Shown here: in pieces, positions 23,487-34,402 of the stretch
How the letters are laid out: every line of letters starts with the position of its first letter
Numbering within the stretch: position 1 is the stretch's first letter
Assembly (NCBI GenBank): GCA_009599575.1
Contig: VWND01000001.1
Span: forward strand, 2,418,001-2,482,000
Length of the DNA: 64,000 nt
Source of the DNA: Blumeriella jaapii
Lineage: Eukaryota; Ascomycota; Leotiomycetes; Helotiales; Drepanopezizaceae
Direction: 5' to 3'
Translations under genes and position numbers: made by a program
Notes under the pieces: generated by a model
Database searches by the model: none
What the model was told of the DNA's origin: nothing
What the model saw: the letters and a program-made list of their open reading frames with translations, nothing else

Positions 23487-26055
23487 TCAACCGTAGAGCT
23501 GCTGATGCACGTGAGCCAGGTGGGCACGTTGGAGTTCGAAGGACCGGTAATTGCCGCCGATGACACATTCGAGGAGGCTCTGATTCTTGCGATTCTCAGA
23601 ACGTTGCAGTTCACTCATGCGATGCTGAAGGGCGTCGTAGGCCTCGGAGAAGCATTTGCGGATGGTAGTGGTGTTGCTCGAGCCGCCAGCAATGTCGTTG
23701 TCAGATCTGTTGGGGTCGATGATGCAGAATTTGTTGGGATTTCTCTTGTTGTATGCCCTATTGACACGATTCTGTGGCATCTTTAGTTCAGTGCCCCCCC
23801 ATCACACAGGCGGTACTTACCTTGGGAATGTACCCAGGAGGGTCCAGTGTGATTGCAGTCGTCACAACGTTGAACTGATTGCCGTAGAGGTCGAGGAACT
23901 CCATCAAGATCTCGCCAAGGTGATGCTCCGGGACCAAATTTCTGCTCTGCACCTGTGGCATGTTCTGGAGAAGACTTACAACAAGACAGGTGACGGAAAA
24001 GCCACCAATGCCGCCGTTCACTGGCTCGTTCAAACCTCGCATTGCAAGCATGTGTTTAATGAGAGTGACAAGGATAGGCATAGCCGGGTATTCCTTCTTC
24101 CAGTTCTGGAAGGTGGTGTTGGCAACGATACCGGTTGTATTCTCGAATGAGATGTCAACCTTCAGACCAGTAAGTCTATCAATGTACTTGACAAGTGGTA
24201 CCTTGGCCCCGTTGATCATTTCGACATTGTCGGCCAGAGGCAATTTGTACGTCCTGAGGAACTGAGTAAAAGTTCGCAGCCCGCGCAGGCCTTGACCAAA
24301 GATCTTCTCTCTTTGAGCTGTATATTCGCTTGAGATACAAACCAAGTCCATGTCAGCGGTAGGAAGATACAAGCCCGCAGGGAAGGATCCAAAGGGCTGT
24401 ATCTCGTCATCTCTGTGAAAGTGCTGTTTGACCTTCGATCGAAGTTCCTCAACCAATCTTAGTCGGATTTCCTGCTCGAAGTCTCTCGGCTTGACGTAAT
24501 CATAGAAATCCATGATCTCCTTGTGAAGCCTATGTCGAACGTCAGCAATTGCGGCATCCTCAGAGGAGCTGTCTACTTGCCAAACACCCATGCCGGCAGA
24601 ATCGGAATGATCAATGCTAAGCCACGGCGCAGCGGGAGACCCTGGGGATCGGACCCAGCCAGGGAGGAGTTTTCCATTCGACGGCCGACCTGGCTTTCCT
24701 GCATTCGGGTCATGGACAGCAGGTGGCATTTGAATATTACTCAGATTCTTGATCTCGTCATCGAAGGTGCGCTTCCTACTTCCCAAAACCGGATCGGACG
24801 TAAGATCTACAACATTCTGCTTGTTTGCTGGTGCAGCATTGGCCTTCACCCGCGCCTTGACCTCAAAGCCTACAGCCTTGCCTTTGTTTGGATTTGCTGG
24901 AAGAGAGGGTGCGTTTTGAGTCGCAGGGCCGCGGGGAAGATTGCTATTTGCTGGCTTGATAGTACTGACTTGGTTAGCGGTGCGATACATCTCCCGGGGT
25001 CCGGTAGGAGCGCCCTGAACTCCGATCCCAGGAGGCTCAGGCTCTTCATCCGGCTCTTCATCGCCGAAGTCCAAGGAAATGAAGTCATCAGTGGTGGCAG
25101 CCGTGGCGGCGTGGTCAGTGGAAGTCGTAACACGGGCCTTTCTGATCAACTTGACTACATCTTTCTTCTTGCCGCGAGACTCGTCCGGGGGGGGAAGGGC
25201 GGTATATGGATCAGGGTTTGACCAGCGAGGAACACTGTCTGCGTCGGCAGCCTTTCCCGTTGTACGAGCTTGTTTCTTCTTGGGTTCCTGAGCCTCGTCA
25301 TCGCTGTTGTCAGATATGTCCATCTCTTCCTCTTCGCTATCAGATACGTCGTCAGGCGCAATGTACTTGGCGCCACTGTCGACACTCTCATCCATTCCGG
25401 TCATCAGCTCTGGGGTCGGTTCACGATTGGTCTTGAGGAAATCACGATCCGCCGCGAGTCTAGGACCACCACGACCACGGTACCCACCTCGCGCGCCACC
25501 ACGCGCATTTGCCGCACGCATGGCTGGTTTGTGGTTGTCATTGCGTGGCGCGGGCCGATATCGATCAGGCGCATTGTAATCCAGGCCAGCAGGGGCTTCG
25601 TATCGGAAGTCGAAGCTACTGCTCTGGGTTGGGCGGTTGGACTGGTAGTGCTCCCGATCTCTGTTGCTGCCATCGTAACTTCGATGATTGTCGTTGCGCG
25701 ACACGCCGGGCGCATAGTCATTGTAACGGGGAGCCACACCGGGGGCGTAGTCAGTGTACCGGGGAGGGGATCGAGGACGCTGCTCGTAGCTGGGTCGGTA
25801 TGAGCGTCCTGCTCCAAACTCGAACACTTCGCGGTCCTCGCGAGCCTGGTATCCCCGGCGCGACTCGCCGCTGCCGGGGTACGAGTCGCCATGACGAGCA
25901 TGCGGCGATGGCACGGATTGACGCGCTGGCAACTGCTGAGACGGCCTCGGAGGCAGTCCAGCGGGGAGGGGGGGTTGCGATTGCGGTTGCGATTGTCGCG
26001 GCGGCATGGCGATGGTGGTCGTGTTGCGTTGCGCAGCTTTCTTGCGCTTGGGCAT
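23487..26055 (-). CDS. TRF4: Non-canonical poly(A) RNA polymerase, Trf4/Cid14 type
   Basis: Adds short poly(A) tails to aberrant nuclear RNAs (the polymerase of TRAMP-type complexes). Two exons, 26055-23821 and 23780-23487, are separated by a 40-bp intron and give 842 residues. The N-terminal half is disordered: RGG/RG-rich around residues 110-230, acidic near SDSEEEEMDISDNSDDE. The nucleotidyltransferase core begins near residue 500 (LHKEIMDFYDYVKPRDFEQ). GSFPAGLYLPTADMDLV holds the GS motif and the first two catalytic Asp residues; the third is in LKVDISFEN. The PAP-associated segment (GGIGGFSVTCLVVSLLQ, GEILMEFLDLYG) follows. The start is MPKRKKAAQRN at 26055; the open frame upstream has no ATG. 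It is divergent from the peroxin gene at 26764. Confidence 0.92.
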
Positions 26056-26763
26056 TCTTGATGGTGAGAGAATGGAAGGGAGTGAAGGTTTTTGCTTTTC
26101 AGATAAAAACCGACAGGACGTGCGATGGCGGGGGGCGCTAGGGGATAGTGACTCACGTGACGAGGCTGACAAGGCTGACAGTCACCTGACGCTTTTCGAC
26201 TTTTCGGCTTCTCGACGTCTCGACTTCGCGACTCCGCGACGCTGCGACTTCGCCAGCCCTCTCTCTACATCGCCGAAGTACTTCTCATACATCCCTCGCT
26301 CAGCCAGTCTCTCGAGGGGAAAAAGAGAGATCACGATGACCCCCCGAATACCCTTTTTACATACTTTACTCGACCGGCGGTCCACCTGCACTGCAGCATG
26401 CATGTGATCGATTGACTTTGAGCCGCGCCTCGAGCATGCAGCCAAGGTCGCCTTCATCTCACCTTCGACTTCTCTCGAAACATCAACATCAACGTTACGT
26501 GACGGTCGACTCACATACACAGTACATCGCCATCTTCACACAACTCACTTGCGCACTGCTGGGCCATGGACTGAGATGTCTCTCACCCATCTCCGCCTCT
26601 CGGCATAACCACCCGCGCGCGTGCTGTCTGCCTCGGCGGCAATGACGCCCACTGACTGAGTTGTAAATGGCTGCGTTCGTATGCTTTACCCCGGATCATC
26701 GTCAACATCCTCACTCCACATCTTCTGCACCTACATGTCTGATGCCCGCAGGATACCCCGTGG
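26056..26763. promoter_or_regulatory. Shared upstream region of TRF4 and the Pex23-like gene
   Basis: A 708-bp divergent intergenic stretch. It carries repeated CTTCGCGACT/TCGACTT-type words at about 26196-26250. No gene is supported. Confidence 0.55.
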
Positions 26764-28587
26764 ATGATGTCGTCGACTCCGAGCGCGTCGCGGAGAGAAG
26801 AAGATAGAGGAGCACCGACAGCCAGCAATGACCCGAATCCCCCGACTTTTGCATCCTTCTCGCCCGTCACCCTCCACAGCACGACGTCCGCGAACAAGCA
26901 GCGCTCCACCATCCTCGTACATCAGAAGTCGCCGTTGTTGATCGCAACGCCGCCGCAGATCACCAGAGCGCTGGCGTACTCGCACCCGTTCTTGCTGCCG
27001 CTTAATCAGTTTCTCGGGTTGTTGACATGGACGAGTGGCGACCCGTGGGAGAGCTTCTTGCTCGTGGCGAGCTTTTGGGCAGTAGTCTTATACGGCGATG
27101 TAGTCATGCGCTTTGCAGGCCCGGTGGTCGTGGTGACGGGCCTGATACTGGGCATGTATTCGAGACGGTACTCACCCCTGTCGTCGACTGGCTGGACGGG
27201 GGAGAAGCAAAAGGGCCATAAGAGGGCGGACTTCGAATCGACGAACCTCAAGCACCAGAAGACCTTGGACGAGATCGTGGAGACCTTGAAGGTGTTCACA
27301 TCCCGGTGCAACATACTGCTGGACCCTTTGCTGGAGCTGACAGACTTCCTTTCCACCCAACGTACCGCCACCTCCGCAACCACGAGACCAGCACTCACGA
27401 CACTACTCATTCGGATCCTTCTTGTTACCCCGTTATGGATTCTATTGACGCTCAGTCCCATCCAAATTATCACAACGAAGCGAATCGTCTTAATGTCTGG
27501 CACTATTTTCTTCACATGGCACTCCCGACCAAACAGGGTAACCCGAACAATCCTCTGGCGATCAGCTCTAGTCCGACGAGCCTGCGTGGCGGTGACAGGC
27601 CTACACTTTGCTGAAGGCATAGCCCCTCGAGTTGTGGACTCTGACAAGCTAGCTCTATCTCCTAGACCCAAGACGGGTGCTCAAGAAGCAGCTTACCTCG
27701 CTGCCTTAGCTGCAGCGAAGAGGCGACCTGACGCTACTGGCGTCAAATTCACATTCATCTTGTACGAGAACCAGCGGAGATGGCTTGGTCTAGGCTGGAC
27801 AACATCACTATTCGCTTACGAGAGAGCAGCTTGGACAGATGAACATCTCAACCCTGCACCGGCGAAAGAGGAGTTCGAGCTCCCAGACGTAGAAGGTGGA
27901 GGCGCCAAATGGCGATGGGTGGAGGGAAGCCGTTGGCTTGTAGAAGGTGCCGCAGAGACTGACGAGGGCGGTACCAAGGCCAGTTCGGACGCTCTGAACG
28001 GGGGACAGGGCTGGATCTACTACGACAACAAGGTATGTCACGCTTCGCTTTTCGTACCAGTTCATCCTCGTCACGCGCACTTGCTTGTTTCTGAACGAAA
28101 CTGACAGCTTCAGTGGCAAACCGGTCGCCGCGGCCTTGATGGATGGGGCCGCTACACCCGCCGCCGCAAATGGTACCGGGATGCCGAACTCGTCGAGGTT
28201 TCTCCTTCTACCGAAATCACGCCTTCCCCCACGCCAACCCAGAACAGCAGTCTCCCGTCCCTTTTCACTCCCGCCACATCCATCTCAGGCCCCTCTGTCA
28301 CCAGCCCAGAGCACAGCAAAGCGGACACCGCCAGCCTGAAAAGCAAGCAGTCCCGCACCTCGGACAGAAGCAGCGAGAAAGAAAGTTCCAGCGTCAAGAG
28401 CACTGGTGTATCCAGACCGGGCCCGCTGAGGAGGAGAAGCTCGGACAAGAGCGGGAGCGGCGTGAGTACCGCGTCGGCACCGGGAACGCGGAGGAACGGA
28501 GAGGACGAGGGGCATGGCGAGGTGACGAGGCCGCGGGGGGTCGATGGTTGGGGGATGGGCGATAATGTGAGGATGGGCTTGGAATGA
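26764..28587 (+). CDS. Dysferlin-domain peroxin, Pex23/Pex30-32 family
   Basis: Integral membrane protein of peroxisomes or ER-peroxisome contacts, affecting peroxisome number and size. Exons 26764-28032 and 28114-28587 give 580 residues. The reticulon-like membrane region has HPFLLPLNQFLGLLTW and SFLLVASFWAVVLYGDVV (about 75-130), and a second hydrophobic stretch LIRILLVTPLWILLTL lies near residue 215. The dysferlin parts are visible as FTFILYENQRRWLGLGWT (DysFN) and GWIYYDNK-WQTGRRGLDGWGRYTRRRKW (DysFC) across the intron. The tail is Ser/Pro-rich and basic. Which of Pex23/30/31/32 is orthologous cannot be told here. The start could be either of two adjacent ATGs (26764, 26767). Confidence 0.9.
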
Positions 28588-28998
28588 ACGATTAATGTGG
28601 CTTTGGAGAGAAGGGATATCACATGGGTTGGGTAGAGCAGAGCAGTCATCGCTGGATTAGGAACCTTTGGGTTGGAAACTGCATCAGGTCGACTTGTATG
28701 ACTTTTGGCAAAGGGGCTAAGCAACGGAGCATCACGGGGTCTGGTGTTGGTTAGGGTTGGCGATACCAATTTACTCTTTCTTTCGCGCACAATACATCTG
28801 CTCATCCATTCATGGCTTTCGTTATGACTTCCATTTTGCCTGCCAAACTCCGCGTCTCTATCCGCACACGAAGCCAACAGTAACCAAGCCAGTCTCTGAG
28901 ACACCCGTTTCGCCAGGCCATACCACCCACCACTCGCTTGTCCTACAGTAACGAGCGAGGTATACCGCGTTTCCCACACCCACATCCTACCCAGTTTC
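28588..28998. other. Intergenic, convergent 3' ends
   Basis: About 410 bp between the peroxin and the YIP1-like gene, which converge here. Nothing recognisable. Confidence 0.5.
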
Positions 28999-30084
28999 CT
29001 ACAACGCAGCAGCCTTCTCGGTCAGGCCCTTGCTGCCCCGACTCGAGAAGATGGACATGATGCCGAAGCCGACGTAGAACAGGGCCAGCGGGTAGGCCAC
29101 CAGCCCCCGCATGCCCTTCATGCGGCCCACGACGCAGAACATGCCGCTGCTGCTGTACGTGCACCAGCCGACGGCCATGCTGGTCAGCACGTAGCCCAGC
29201 ATGCCGTCCATGGGCCACACGATGCCGATCATGCTCGTCAGCACGAGCGGCAGCAGGCAGTAGCCCAGCACGGAGGCCGAGCGCGGGAACGTGAGCGAGG
29301 ACGAGAGGCGCGGCGCGCCCGAGACGCTGGTGCTGGGCTCCTCCGACGGCGGCGGCGACATCAGCGACAGGATCGTGTGCAGCGAGCTCGAGCCGAGCAG
29401 CGCCAGCCCGTAGATGTAGCCGAAGTGCACCTTGCCGCTGAAGAGCAAGAAGGTGCCGAAGAGGAGGAAGAAGAGGATCGGGCCGGCGAGGTCCGAGTCG
29501 TCCATGATGTGCTGGTCGATGTGCGCGAGCGGGTTGAGGACGGCGAGCGTCTGCGTTTCCACATGTCAGCCTCGATCCAGTCCCAGGTTCGGGGGCATGT
29601 CCACTCGATGCCGACTTGATATCAAGCCTTCGAGCTCCGAGCCTGTTCGACTCGGAGACCGAGACCGAGAGCGCCTCAAACGCGTAGGCTCTTGGAAGAA
29701 GGAATAGAAAACGCCGCTTACCTTCCCCCGAATATGGCCAAAATTGACTCCCAGCTCCACCAGCAGCGGCGGTTCCCCCTCGTAGCCCTCCGTCCCAAAG
29801 GCAGCCAGCCAACCCGTTCTCAGTCCTCCTTGCTCGCCCATCCTCCCACTCACGCCCGCCGACGCGCCAAATCCGTATCCTCCTGCCGGCGCCCCGTACC
29901 CCGAGCTGGGCCCCGAGGTGCCCCCATATCCGAACGCAGCCTGCGACGGCGTGTCATGGCCGGAAACCGTGCCGGGCGCGTAGGAGGAGGAGTAGAACTG
30001 TAGGTTTTGCGCTGAGGCCGTGGCACCGCCGTAGGGCGACGCGGGCGGGTTCTGGGGCGGAGGCTGGGAGAAGTATTGCGCCAT
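28999..30084 (-). CDS. YIP1: Yip1-family Golgi/ER membrane protein
   Basis: Multi-pass protein that binds Rab GTPases and acts in ER-to-Golgi vesicle traffic. The ATG at 30084 gives MAQYFSQPPPQNPPASPYGG. The cytosolic N-terminal half is rich in Pro, Gly, Tyr and Ser, followed by the conserved PPLLVELGVNFGHIRGK. After an intron (about 29552-29721) comes TLAVLNPLAHIDQHIMDDSDLAGPILF and five hydrophobic segments: LFFLLFGTFLLFSG, YIYGLALLGSSSL, LGYCLLPLVLTSMIGIVW, GYVLTSMAVGWCTY and YPLALFYVGFGIMSIF. It ends LTEKAAAL. The DLAGP motif in the first membrane segment is the family signature. The second exon has strong C/G third-position bias. Confidence 0.94.
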
Positions 30085-30402
30085 GGTCGTGGATTCGCGG
30101 ATGGCCGTGTAGCTGTAGAACGGAGATGGCGTTCCTGGCGGGGTTGAGAGGCGCGTGGAGAGGCAATCGTGTGGTCTTGAGTTGTGAAGCTGTCGGAAGA
30201 AAGTCTGTTGTTGCAATTGTTGATTGCGGCCTTGCAGCTAAGGCAGAAAGAAGCGAAATATGTCTGCATTTACAGTACAGGAAAATCAGATATCAAAAAC
30301 CCAGTCCATTGCCACGAACTCACCCCGAACCCTTCAAACCTCGACCTTTGCTCGGCGTTCCTGTTCTTGCGCAAAACGAAGGGCTCCTCAATTCTTTAGA
30401 GA
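30085..30402. promoter_or_regulatory. Bidirectional promoter region of YIP1 and PAM16
   Basis: 318 bp between two divergent start codons. No defined motif was identified. Confidence 0.6.
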
Positions 30403-30919
30403 ATGGTCAGTCTTTTAATCGACTTCCAGCACTCGCCATGCCAGCATCTTCCCATCCATGGGCGGAATCGCCTCGATCAGACATCTGACAGACTCACAGG
30501 CGCACCGCATAATAACCCAAGTCGTCATAACCGGCACCCGCGTCGTCTCGCGCGCCTTCGCCGAAGCCTACAAGCAAGCGTCGGCCTCCTCACAGTATGC
30601 CAAAGCGCAAGCCAAGTCCGGCAACCCAGGACAGCCGGCCTCCTTCTCCTCCCACGGCCTGACGCTCGAGGAAGCCTGCAAGATCCTGAACGTCAAGCCG
30701 CCGCAGAACGGCCAGGCGAACATGGAGGACGTGATGGAGCGCTTCAAGAAGCTCTTCGACGTCAATGACCCGAAGAAGGGCGGCAGCTTCTACCTGCAGA
30801 GCAAGGTGCTGCGGGCGCGAGAGCGGATCGAGGCCGAGGTGAAGGGAAAGGAGGAGATCAAGGCAAGGGAGGAGGAGCTGAAAGAAGGCTGGAAACCGAA
30901 GGTTTATAAGGATCGGTGA
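30403..30919 (+). CDS. PAM16: Mitochondrial import motor subunit Pam16/Tim16
   Basis: J-like protein of the presequence-translocase-associated motor at the inner mitochondrial membrane; it recruits and restrains the J-protein Pam18. The first coding exon is just the ATG at 30403-30405, followed by a 94-bp intron (30406-30499) and the exon 30500-30919, giving 140 residues starting MAHRIITQVVITGTRVVSRA. The degenerate J-domain is visible as LTLEEACKILNVKP, then MEDVMERFKKLFDVNDPKKGGSFYLQSKVLRARERIE. The J signature HPD is replaced by DPK-type residues, as is normal for this family. The Lys/Glu-rich tail ends KVYKDR. The splice is required because no suitable in-frame ATG lies near the conserved AHRIITQ. 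Confidence 0.93.
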
Positions 30920-31552
30920 GCGCCGTGTGGGCGGTGGGAGAGTCAGTGTACGATAGGCGGGTGGTGAGGTGCTACAGTAGATGGGGGATGGCTGGGACTC
31001 GATGCTGGGTCGGAGAGGAAACCGACATGAACAGAGACTCGGCGCAAGAGACTCAATCTGAATCGACCTTTACGACCCCGGCGGACGAGAATTCGACACC
31101 CGGTTTTGAGCACGACGGAGAAATCTTCCCTCTGTATTCGACATAGCCAGGCGTTTCGGGACTGTGATGTATATTTGGGCAAAATCGGCATTTGCATGGA
31201 CTCGGAATGTCCATTTTGTATCTGTAAGATAGGACTAGAATGGAGACGTGGCCAATCCGGAGCAGAATTTGGCCCAGAGATGAATTTGTGTGGCATCACG
31301 ACAGGTTTGTGGCTACCCAGAGGGAACGCAAGCTAATCCGTGTACACAAATAGACAAGATATGGCCAAAGCATACGCGATGATGATGCCGAGATTCCCTG
31401 GACGATGAAGTCGAGTCGAGAAAGATTGCCCAGTCGAGAGGGATGTTGGGTTCATTCACCCATGTGGAAATCTTGCTCTTGGAGACAATTCCCCATTCAG
31501 AGGCATGAGTAGGGCAAGGCCGAGCACGTACAATTGACATTCTATAGCTAAA
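30920..31552. other. Intergenic, convergent 3' ends
   Basis: About 630 bp between the PAM16 and short-chain dehydrogenase 3' ends. Small frames on both strands look accidental. Confidence 0.5.
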
Positions 31553-32734
31553 TCAACAAGCGCTGTACCCCCCATCAACATAAAGCGAAGTGCCGGTAAC
31601 GAAACTTGCCTTGTCACTCAGCAAGAAGGAAACCGAATAAGCCACTTCCTCCGCCTGCCCCCATCTCGCCATCGGGGCCTTCATGACCAGTCGCGATCCC
31701 AACTTCATCACCGTCAGTCAGCACAGCTCTGCCAGCTGCCACTCCCCGGTCAGACTCAAACTTACCGCCGCGGCCTCGCCCTCCTCGGTCAGCATCTTCG
31801 TCATTGCAGTCGTGATCCACCCGGGACAGACGCAATTCACCCGGACGCCGTCCTGAGCGTAGTCCAGGGCGTCGGCCTTCGTGAGGCCCAGCACGCCGTG
31901 TTTCGACATGATGTATGGCGAGATAGCCGGGATCGCAGCCCGGCTCGTTAGGGAGCCGACGTTGACGATGCTGCCTCTTGTCTTGAACGGCAGGCCGGTG
32001 CTTTGATGAGATCAGTACCTCTCGTCATGTCTCCTCTAGCAGCCAGCCAGCCAGCCAGCCAGCCCTCGCGCGAGGCAAAACATAGCATCGTCAAGCGACA
32101 CACGAAATCCTCGAGACGGGGCTGCAAACGAAATGCTCACCTCACCCCCCTCAGCTCCTGCTTCAAGAACTGCCGGATCTCGGCCCGCTCGCAGAGCCAC
32201 ACGCCCTTCATGTTCAGCCCGACGACCTGGCTCATCTCCTCGAACTCCAGATCCACGATCTTCTTCATGGAGCCCCCGATGCCGGCTGCGTTGAAGCAGA
32301 CGTCTATCCTGCCGAACGCCTCGACGGTCCGGGCCATGGCCGCGTCGACGTCGGCTTCCTGGCTGCAGTCCGTCGGGACCTGGATGATCTCCACGGGCGG
32401 CTCATTGCGAGCCAGCTCCAGGGTCGAAAGAGTGCCGTGGGCCTTTTGTAAATTGGGAGCTGAGATGTCTATCAGAGCGACCTTGCGGCAGCCATCAAGA
32501 ATCAATTGTCGGGCGACGGCAAGGCCCATGCCTGACGCCGCGCCTTCTCAGCGAGTCAGCATTTCCACAACTAAACCACACGACGCAAGTCAGCGTCGGA
32601 AATCGGCTCGAGGGAGGAATACCTGTCACAAAAGCAACACTGCAAGATAGACAATTGGCGTTTAGTCAGTACTGCACACAGACTATCACACGTCTGACCG
32701 CGGGAACGAACCTCTCAGCTGAAAATTCCGACAT
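31553..32734 (-). CDS. Short-chain dehydrogenase/reductase
   Basis: NAD(P)-dependent oxidoreductase of the classical SDR family; substrate unknown. The ATG at 32734 gives MSEFSAE. A 17-nt exon at 32623-32639 encodes VAFVTG and is followed by [13 protein letters not shown], so the TGxxxGxG cofactor motif is assembled across splice sites. Then come IDVCFNAAG (NNAG-like), NMKGVW, SIVNVGS (catalytic Ser region) and the catalytic YIMSKHG (Y-x-x-x-K) near 31900. The PGWI motif follows, and the C terminus reads [17 protein letters not shown]. Further introns lie near 32001-32140 and 31700-31765. Two neighbouring long introns hold GC-poor sequence, including a four-copy CAGC run near 32041-32060. Confidence 0.9.
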
Positions 32735-33748
32735 GGTCTGTCTGGCTTGTTTGGATTCCGTATCGGAACAAAGCGATCAATTCAACCAGGAGTCAAGGCC
32801 GTACGTGACGATGTGTGGGGGGGGGTGCTATAAGGGAAGTTGACGACCCCGCAGTGAGAGATGTACACATGTCTGTATCCGGTCTGGTACCCCTATTATA
32901 AGCGAGGACTGCAGAGCGAGGCTTGCGCTGCAGGACGATCGTTCGCGCGACGCTGCTAGAGGATGGAGGACGTCGAGCACCGCGACTTTTTCTCGACTTG
33001 GAATTCGACTGTCAGAGAAGTCATTGCCTTGGCGATCATCGCTTTGCCACGAAATAGGGAGTGGTGGAAGGAACTCCGCGCGTAAAATGGAGCCGAAGCG
33101 AGAACCTCACGCGTGTTGTTTATTCGGGCAATTTAGATGACAATACTACCTAGGGTCCTTGGATTGCATCCCCCAGAGACCTCGTGAAGGTTCTTCTAAT
33201 ACAGTACTGTAGGTAGTAGTCGATGGAGAGCTTTTGACTATTAGTTCAGCCGCGTGTGTCTCTTGCTGCAGGTAGACATACATTGAGGCTAGTTAGTACC
33301 TTTTCGTACGCACATCGATCTGCCTGTGCATGGTGCAGTACGGCATGCGGCCAGACCTGGTGGTCCTGTGTAGGTAGTAAGAGAGTGTTTCCATATCGTA
33401 GAATAATAAAGTGAGCGGATTCATGCGTGAGAGAAAAGACAAGACTCCGAGGATTTCACACAACTTGAGGTCGTGTGACACTTGGATGGTAGAGTTGGTG
33501 GATAGCAAAGCTGATGGACAAGGTAAAAGCACAACATACGAGACAACGACAGAGGAACAGTCAAGCATGGTGGCGTAAAGCTGTGTATGAGCTTGATCCA
33601 ATTTCGGTACATTCTTTCAGCAAGCTACTGGGCTAGATATTTGGTATCGTTCCTGCGACCTTTCCCCATCGATGTTCGAGATCCTCACGTCCAACGGCGC
33701 CACAGCAAATCTCGGACTCGTAGTCTTCGGGATTCCCTCGCCATCGTT
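32735..33748. other. 1-kb gene-free stretch
   Basis: Upstream of the dehydrogenase and downstream of the small membrane-protein gene. It has a short G run at about 32818 and no supported gene. The minus-strand frames at 33293-33612 are Ser/Leu-rich but lack a recognisable domain. Confidence 0.45.
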
Positions 33749-34402
33749 TTAGGCCAAACTGATGCTCGCATTTTTAGGTTCTTCACCTCTACCAATGACT
33801 TCCCTCATAATGACCCTCGCGTACCAGTAGCCCGCCCCAAAAGGCATCCTAAGTTCATGTTACACAAAGACTCAAACTCCCCTAGTTTTGCCCACAGAAG
33901 AAGAGAAGCAGTGGCAAGAGACTTACAGGTAAAGCAGATCAATGAAGATCGTGTAAACCAGGCCCGACCTCGTCTCGGAGGTCAGTTGCGACAAGATCAC
34001 GACACACAGGCCGCCCAATATCCACCCAGCCTTCCACTTCTGCAGCTTGAGGAAGAGCAATGGCGTCAAGGTCCCCACGGCGTATTTGTGCGCTTCTATA
34101 CATGGCGTTGTCACCAACACCAGGTTACCCAGCGACACCAGCAGGAGGAGGCTATGTCGACGTCAAACCACAGCACACGCCGGACAACGCGGGACTTACA
34201 GCGTGGGCCATGACCAGTCTGCAGGCTCATACGGCACGAACGCCAGTCCCAAGAGAAGCCAGAAGAACTGCGTGATCCAGATGGCGGCGAGGTAGCCGCG
34301 CTTCCAGGGCACCCGCGAGGGCACCTGCGAGGGCCCTTCCTCGTGTGGCGCGGTGATGATGATCCGAGGCGTCGGTGGGACTACGGATGAGTAGAGCGCC
34401 AT
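33749..34402 (-). CDS. Small multi-pass membrane protein, unknown function
   Basis: I do not recognise the family. Three exons, 34402-34200, 34151-33927 and 33848-33749, have clean GT-AG junctions and give exactly 175 residues. It starts MALYSSVVPPTPRIIITAPH with a short cytosolic Pro-rich head. Four hydrophobic segments follow: YLAAIWITQFFWLLLGLAFV, a Leu-run joined across the first splice (LLLLLVSLGNLVLVTTP), GWILGGLCVVILSQL and GLVYTIFIDLLYLMPFGAGY. The tail is basic then polar, ending EEPKNASISLA. The consistent frame across three exons and the hydrophobic pattern support a real gene. Confidence 0.72.

Noticed and set aside
26056..26172. 39-residue N-terminal extension of the TRF4-type protein
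   Set aside because: The frame there starts at a CTG rather than ATG; MPKRKKAAQ at 26055 is the first ATG.
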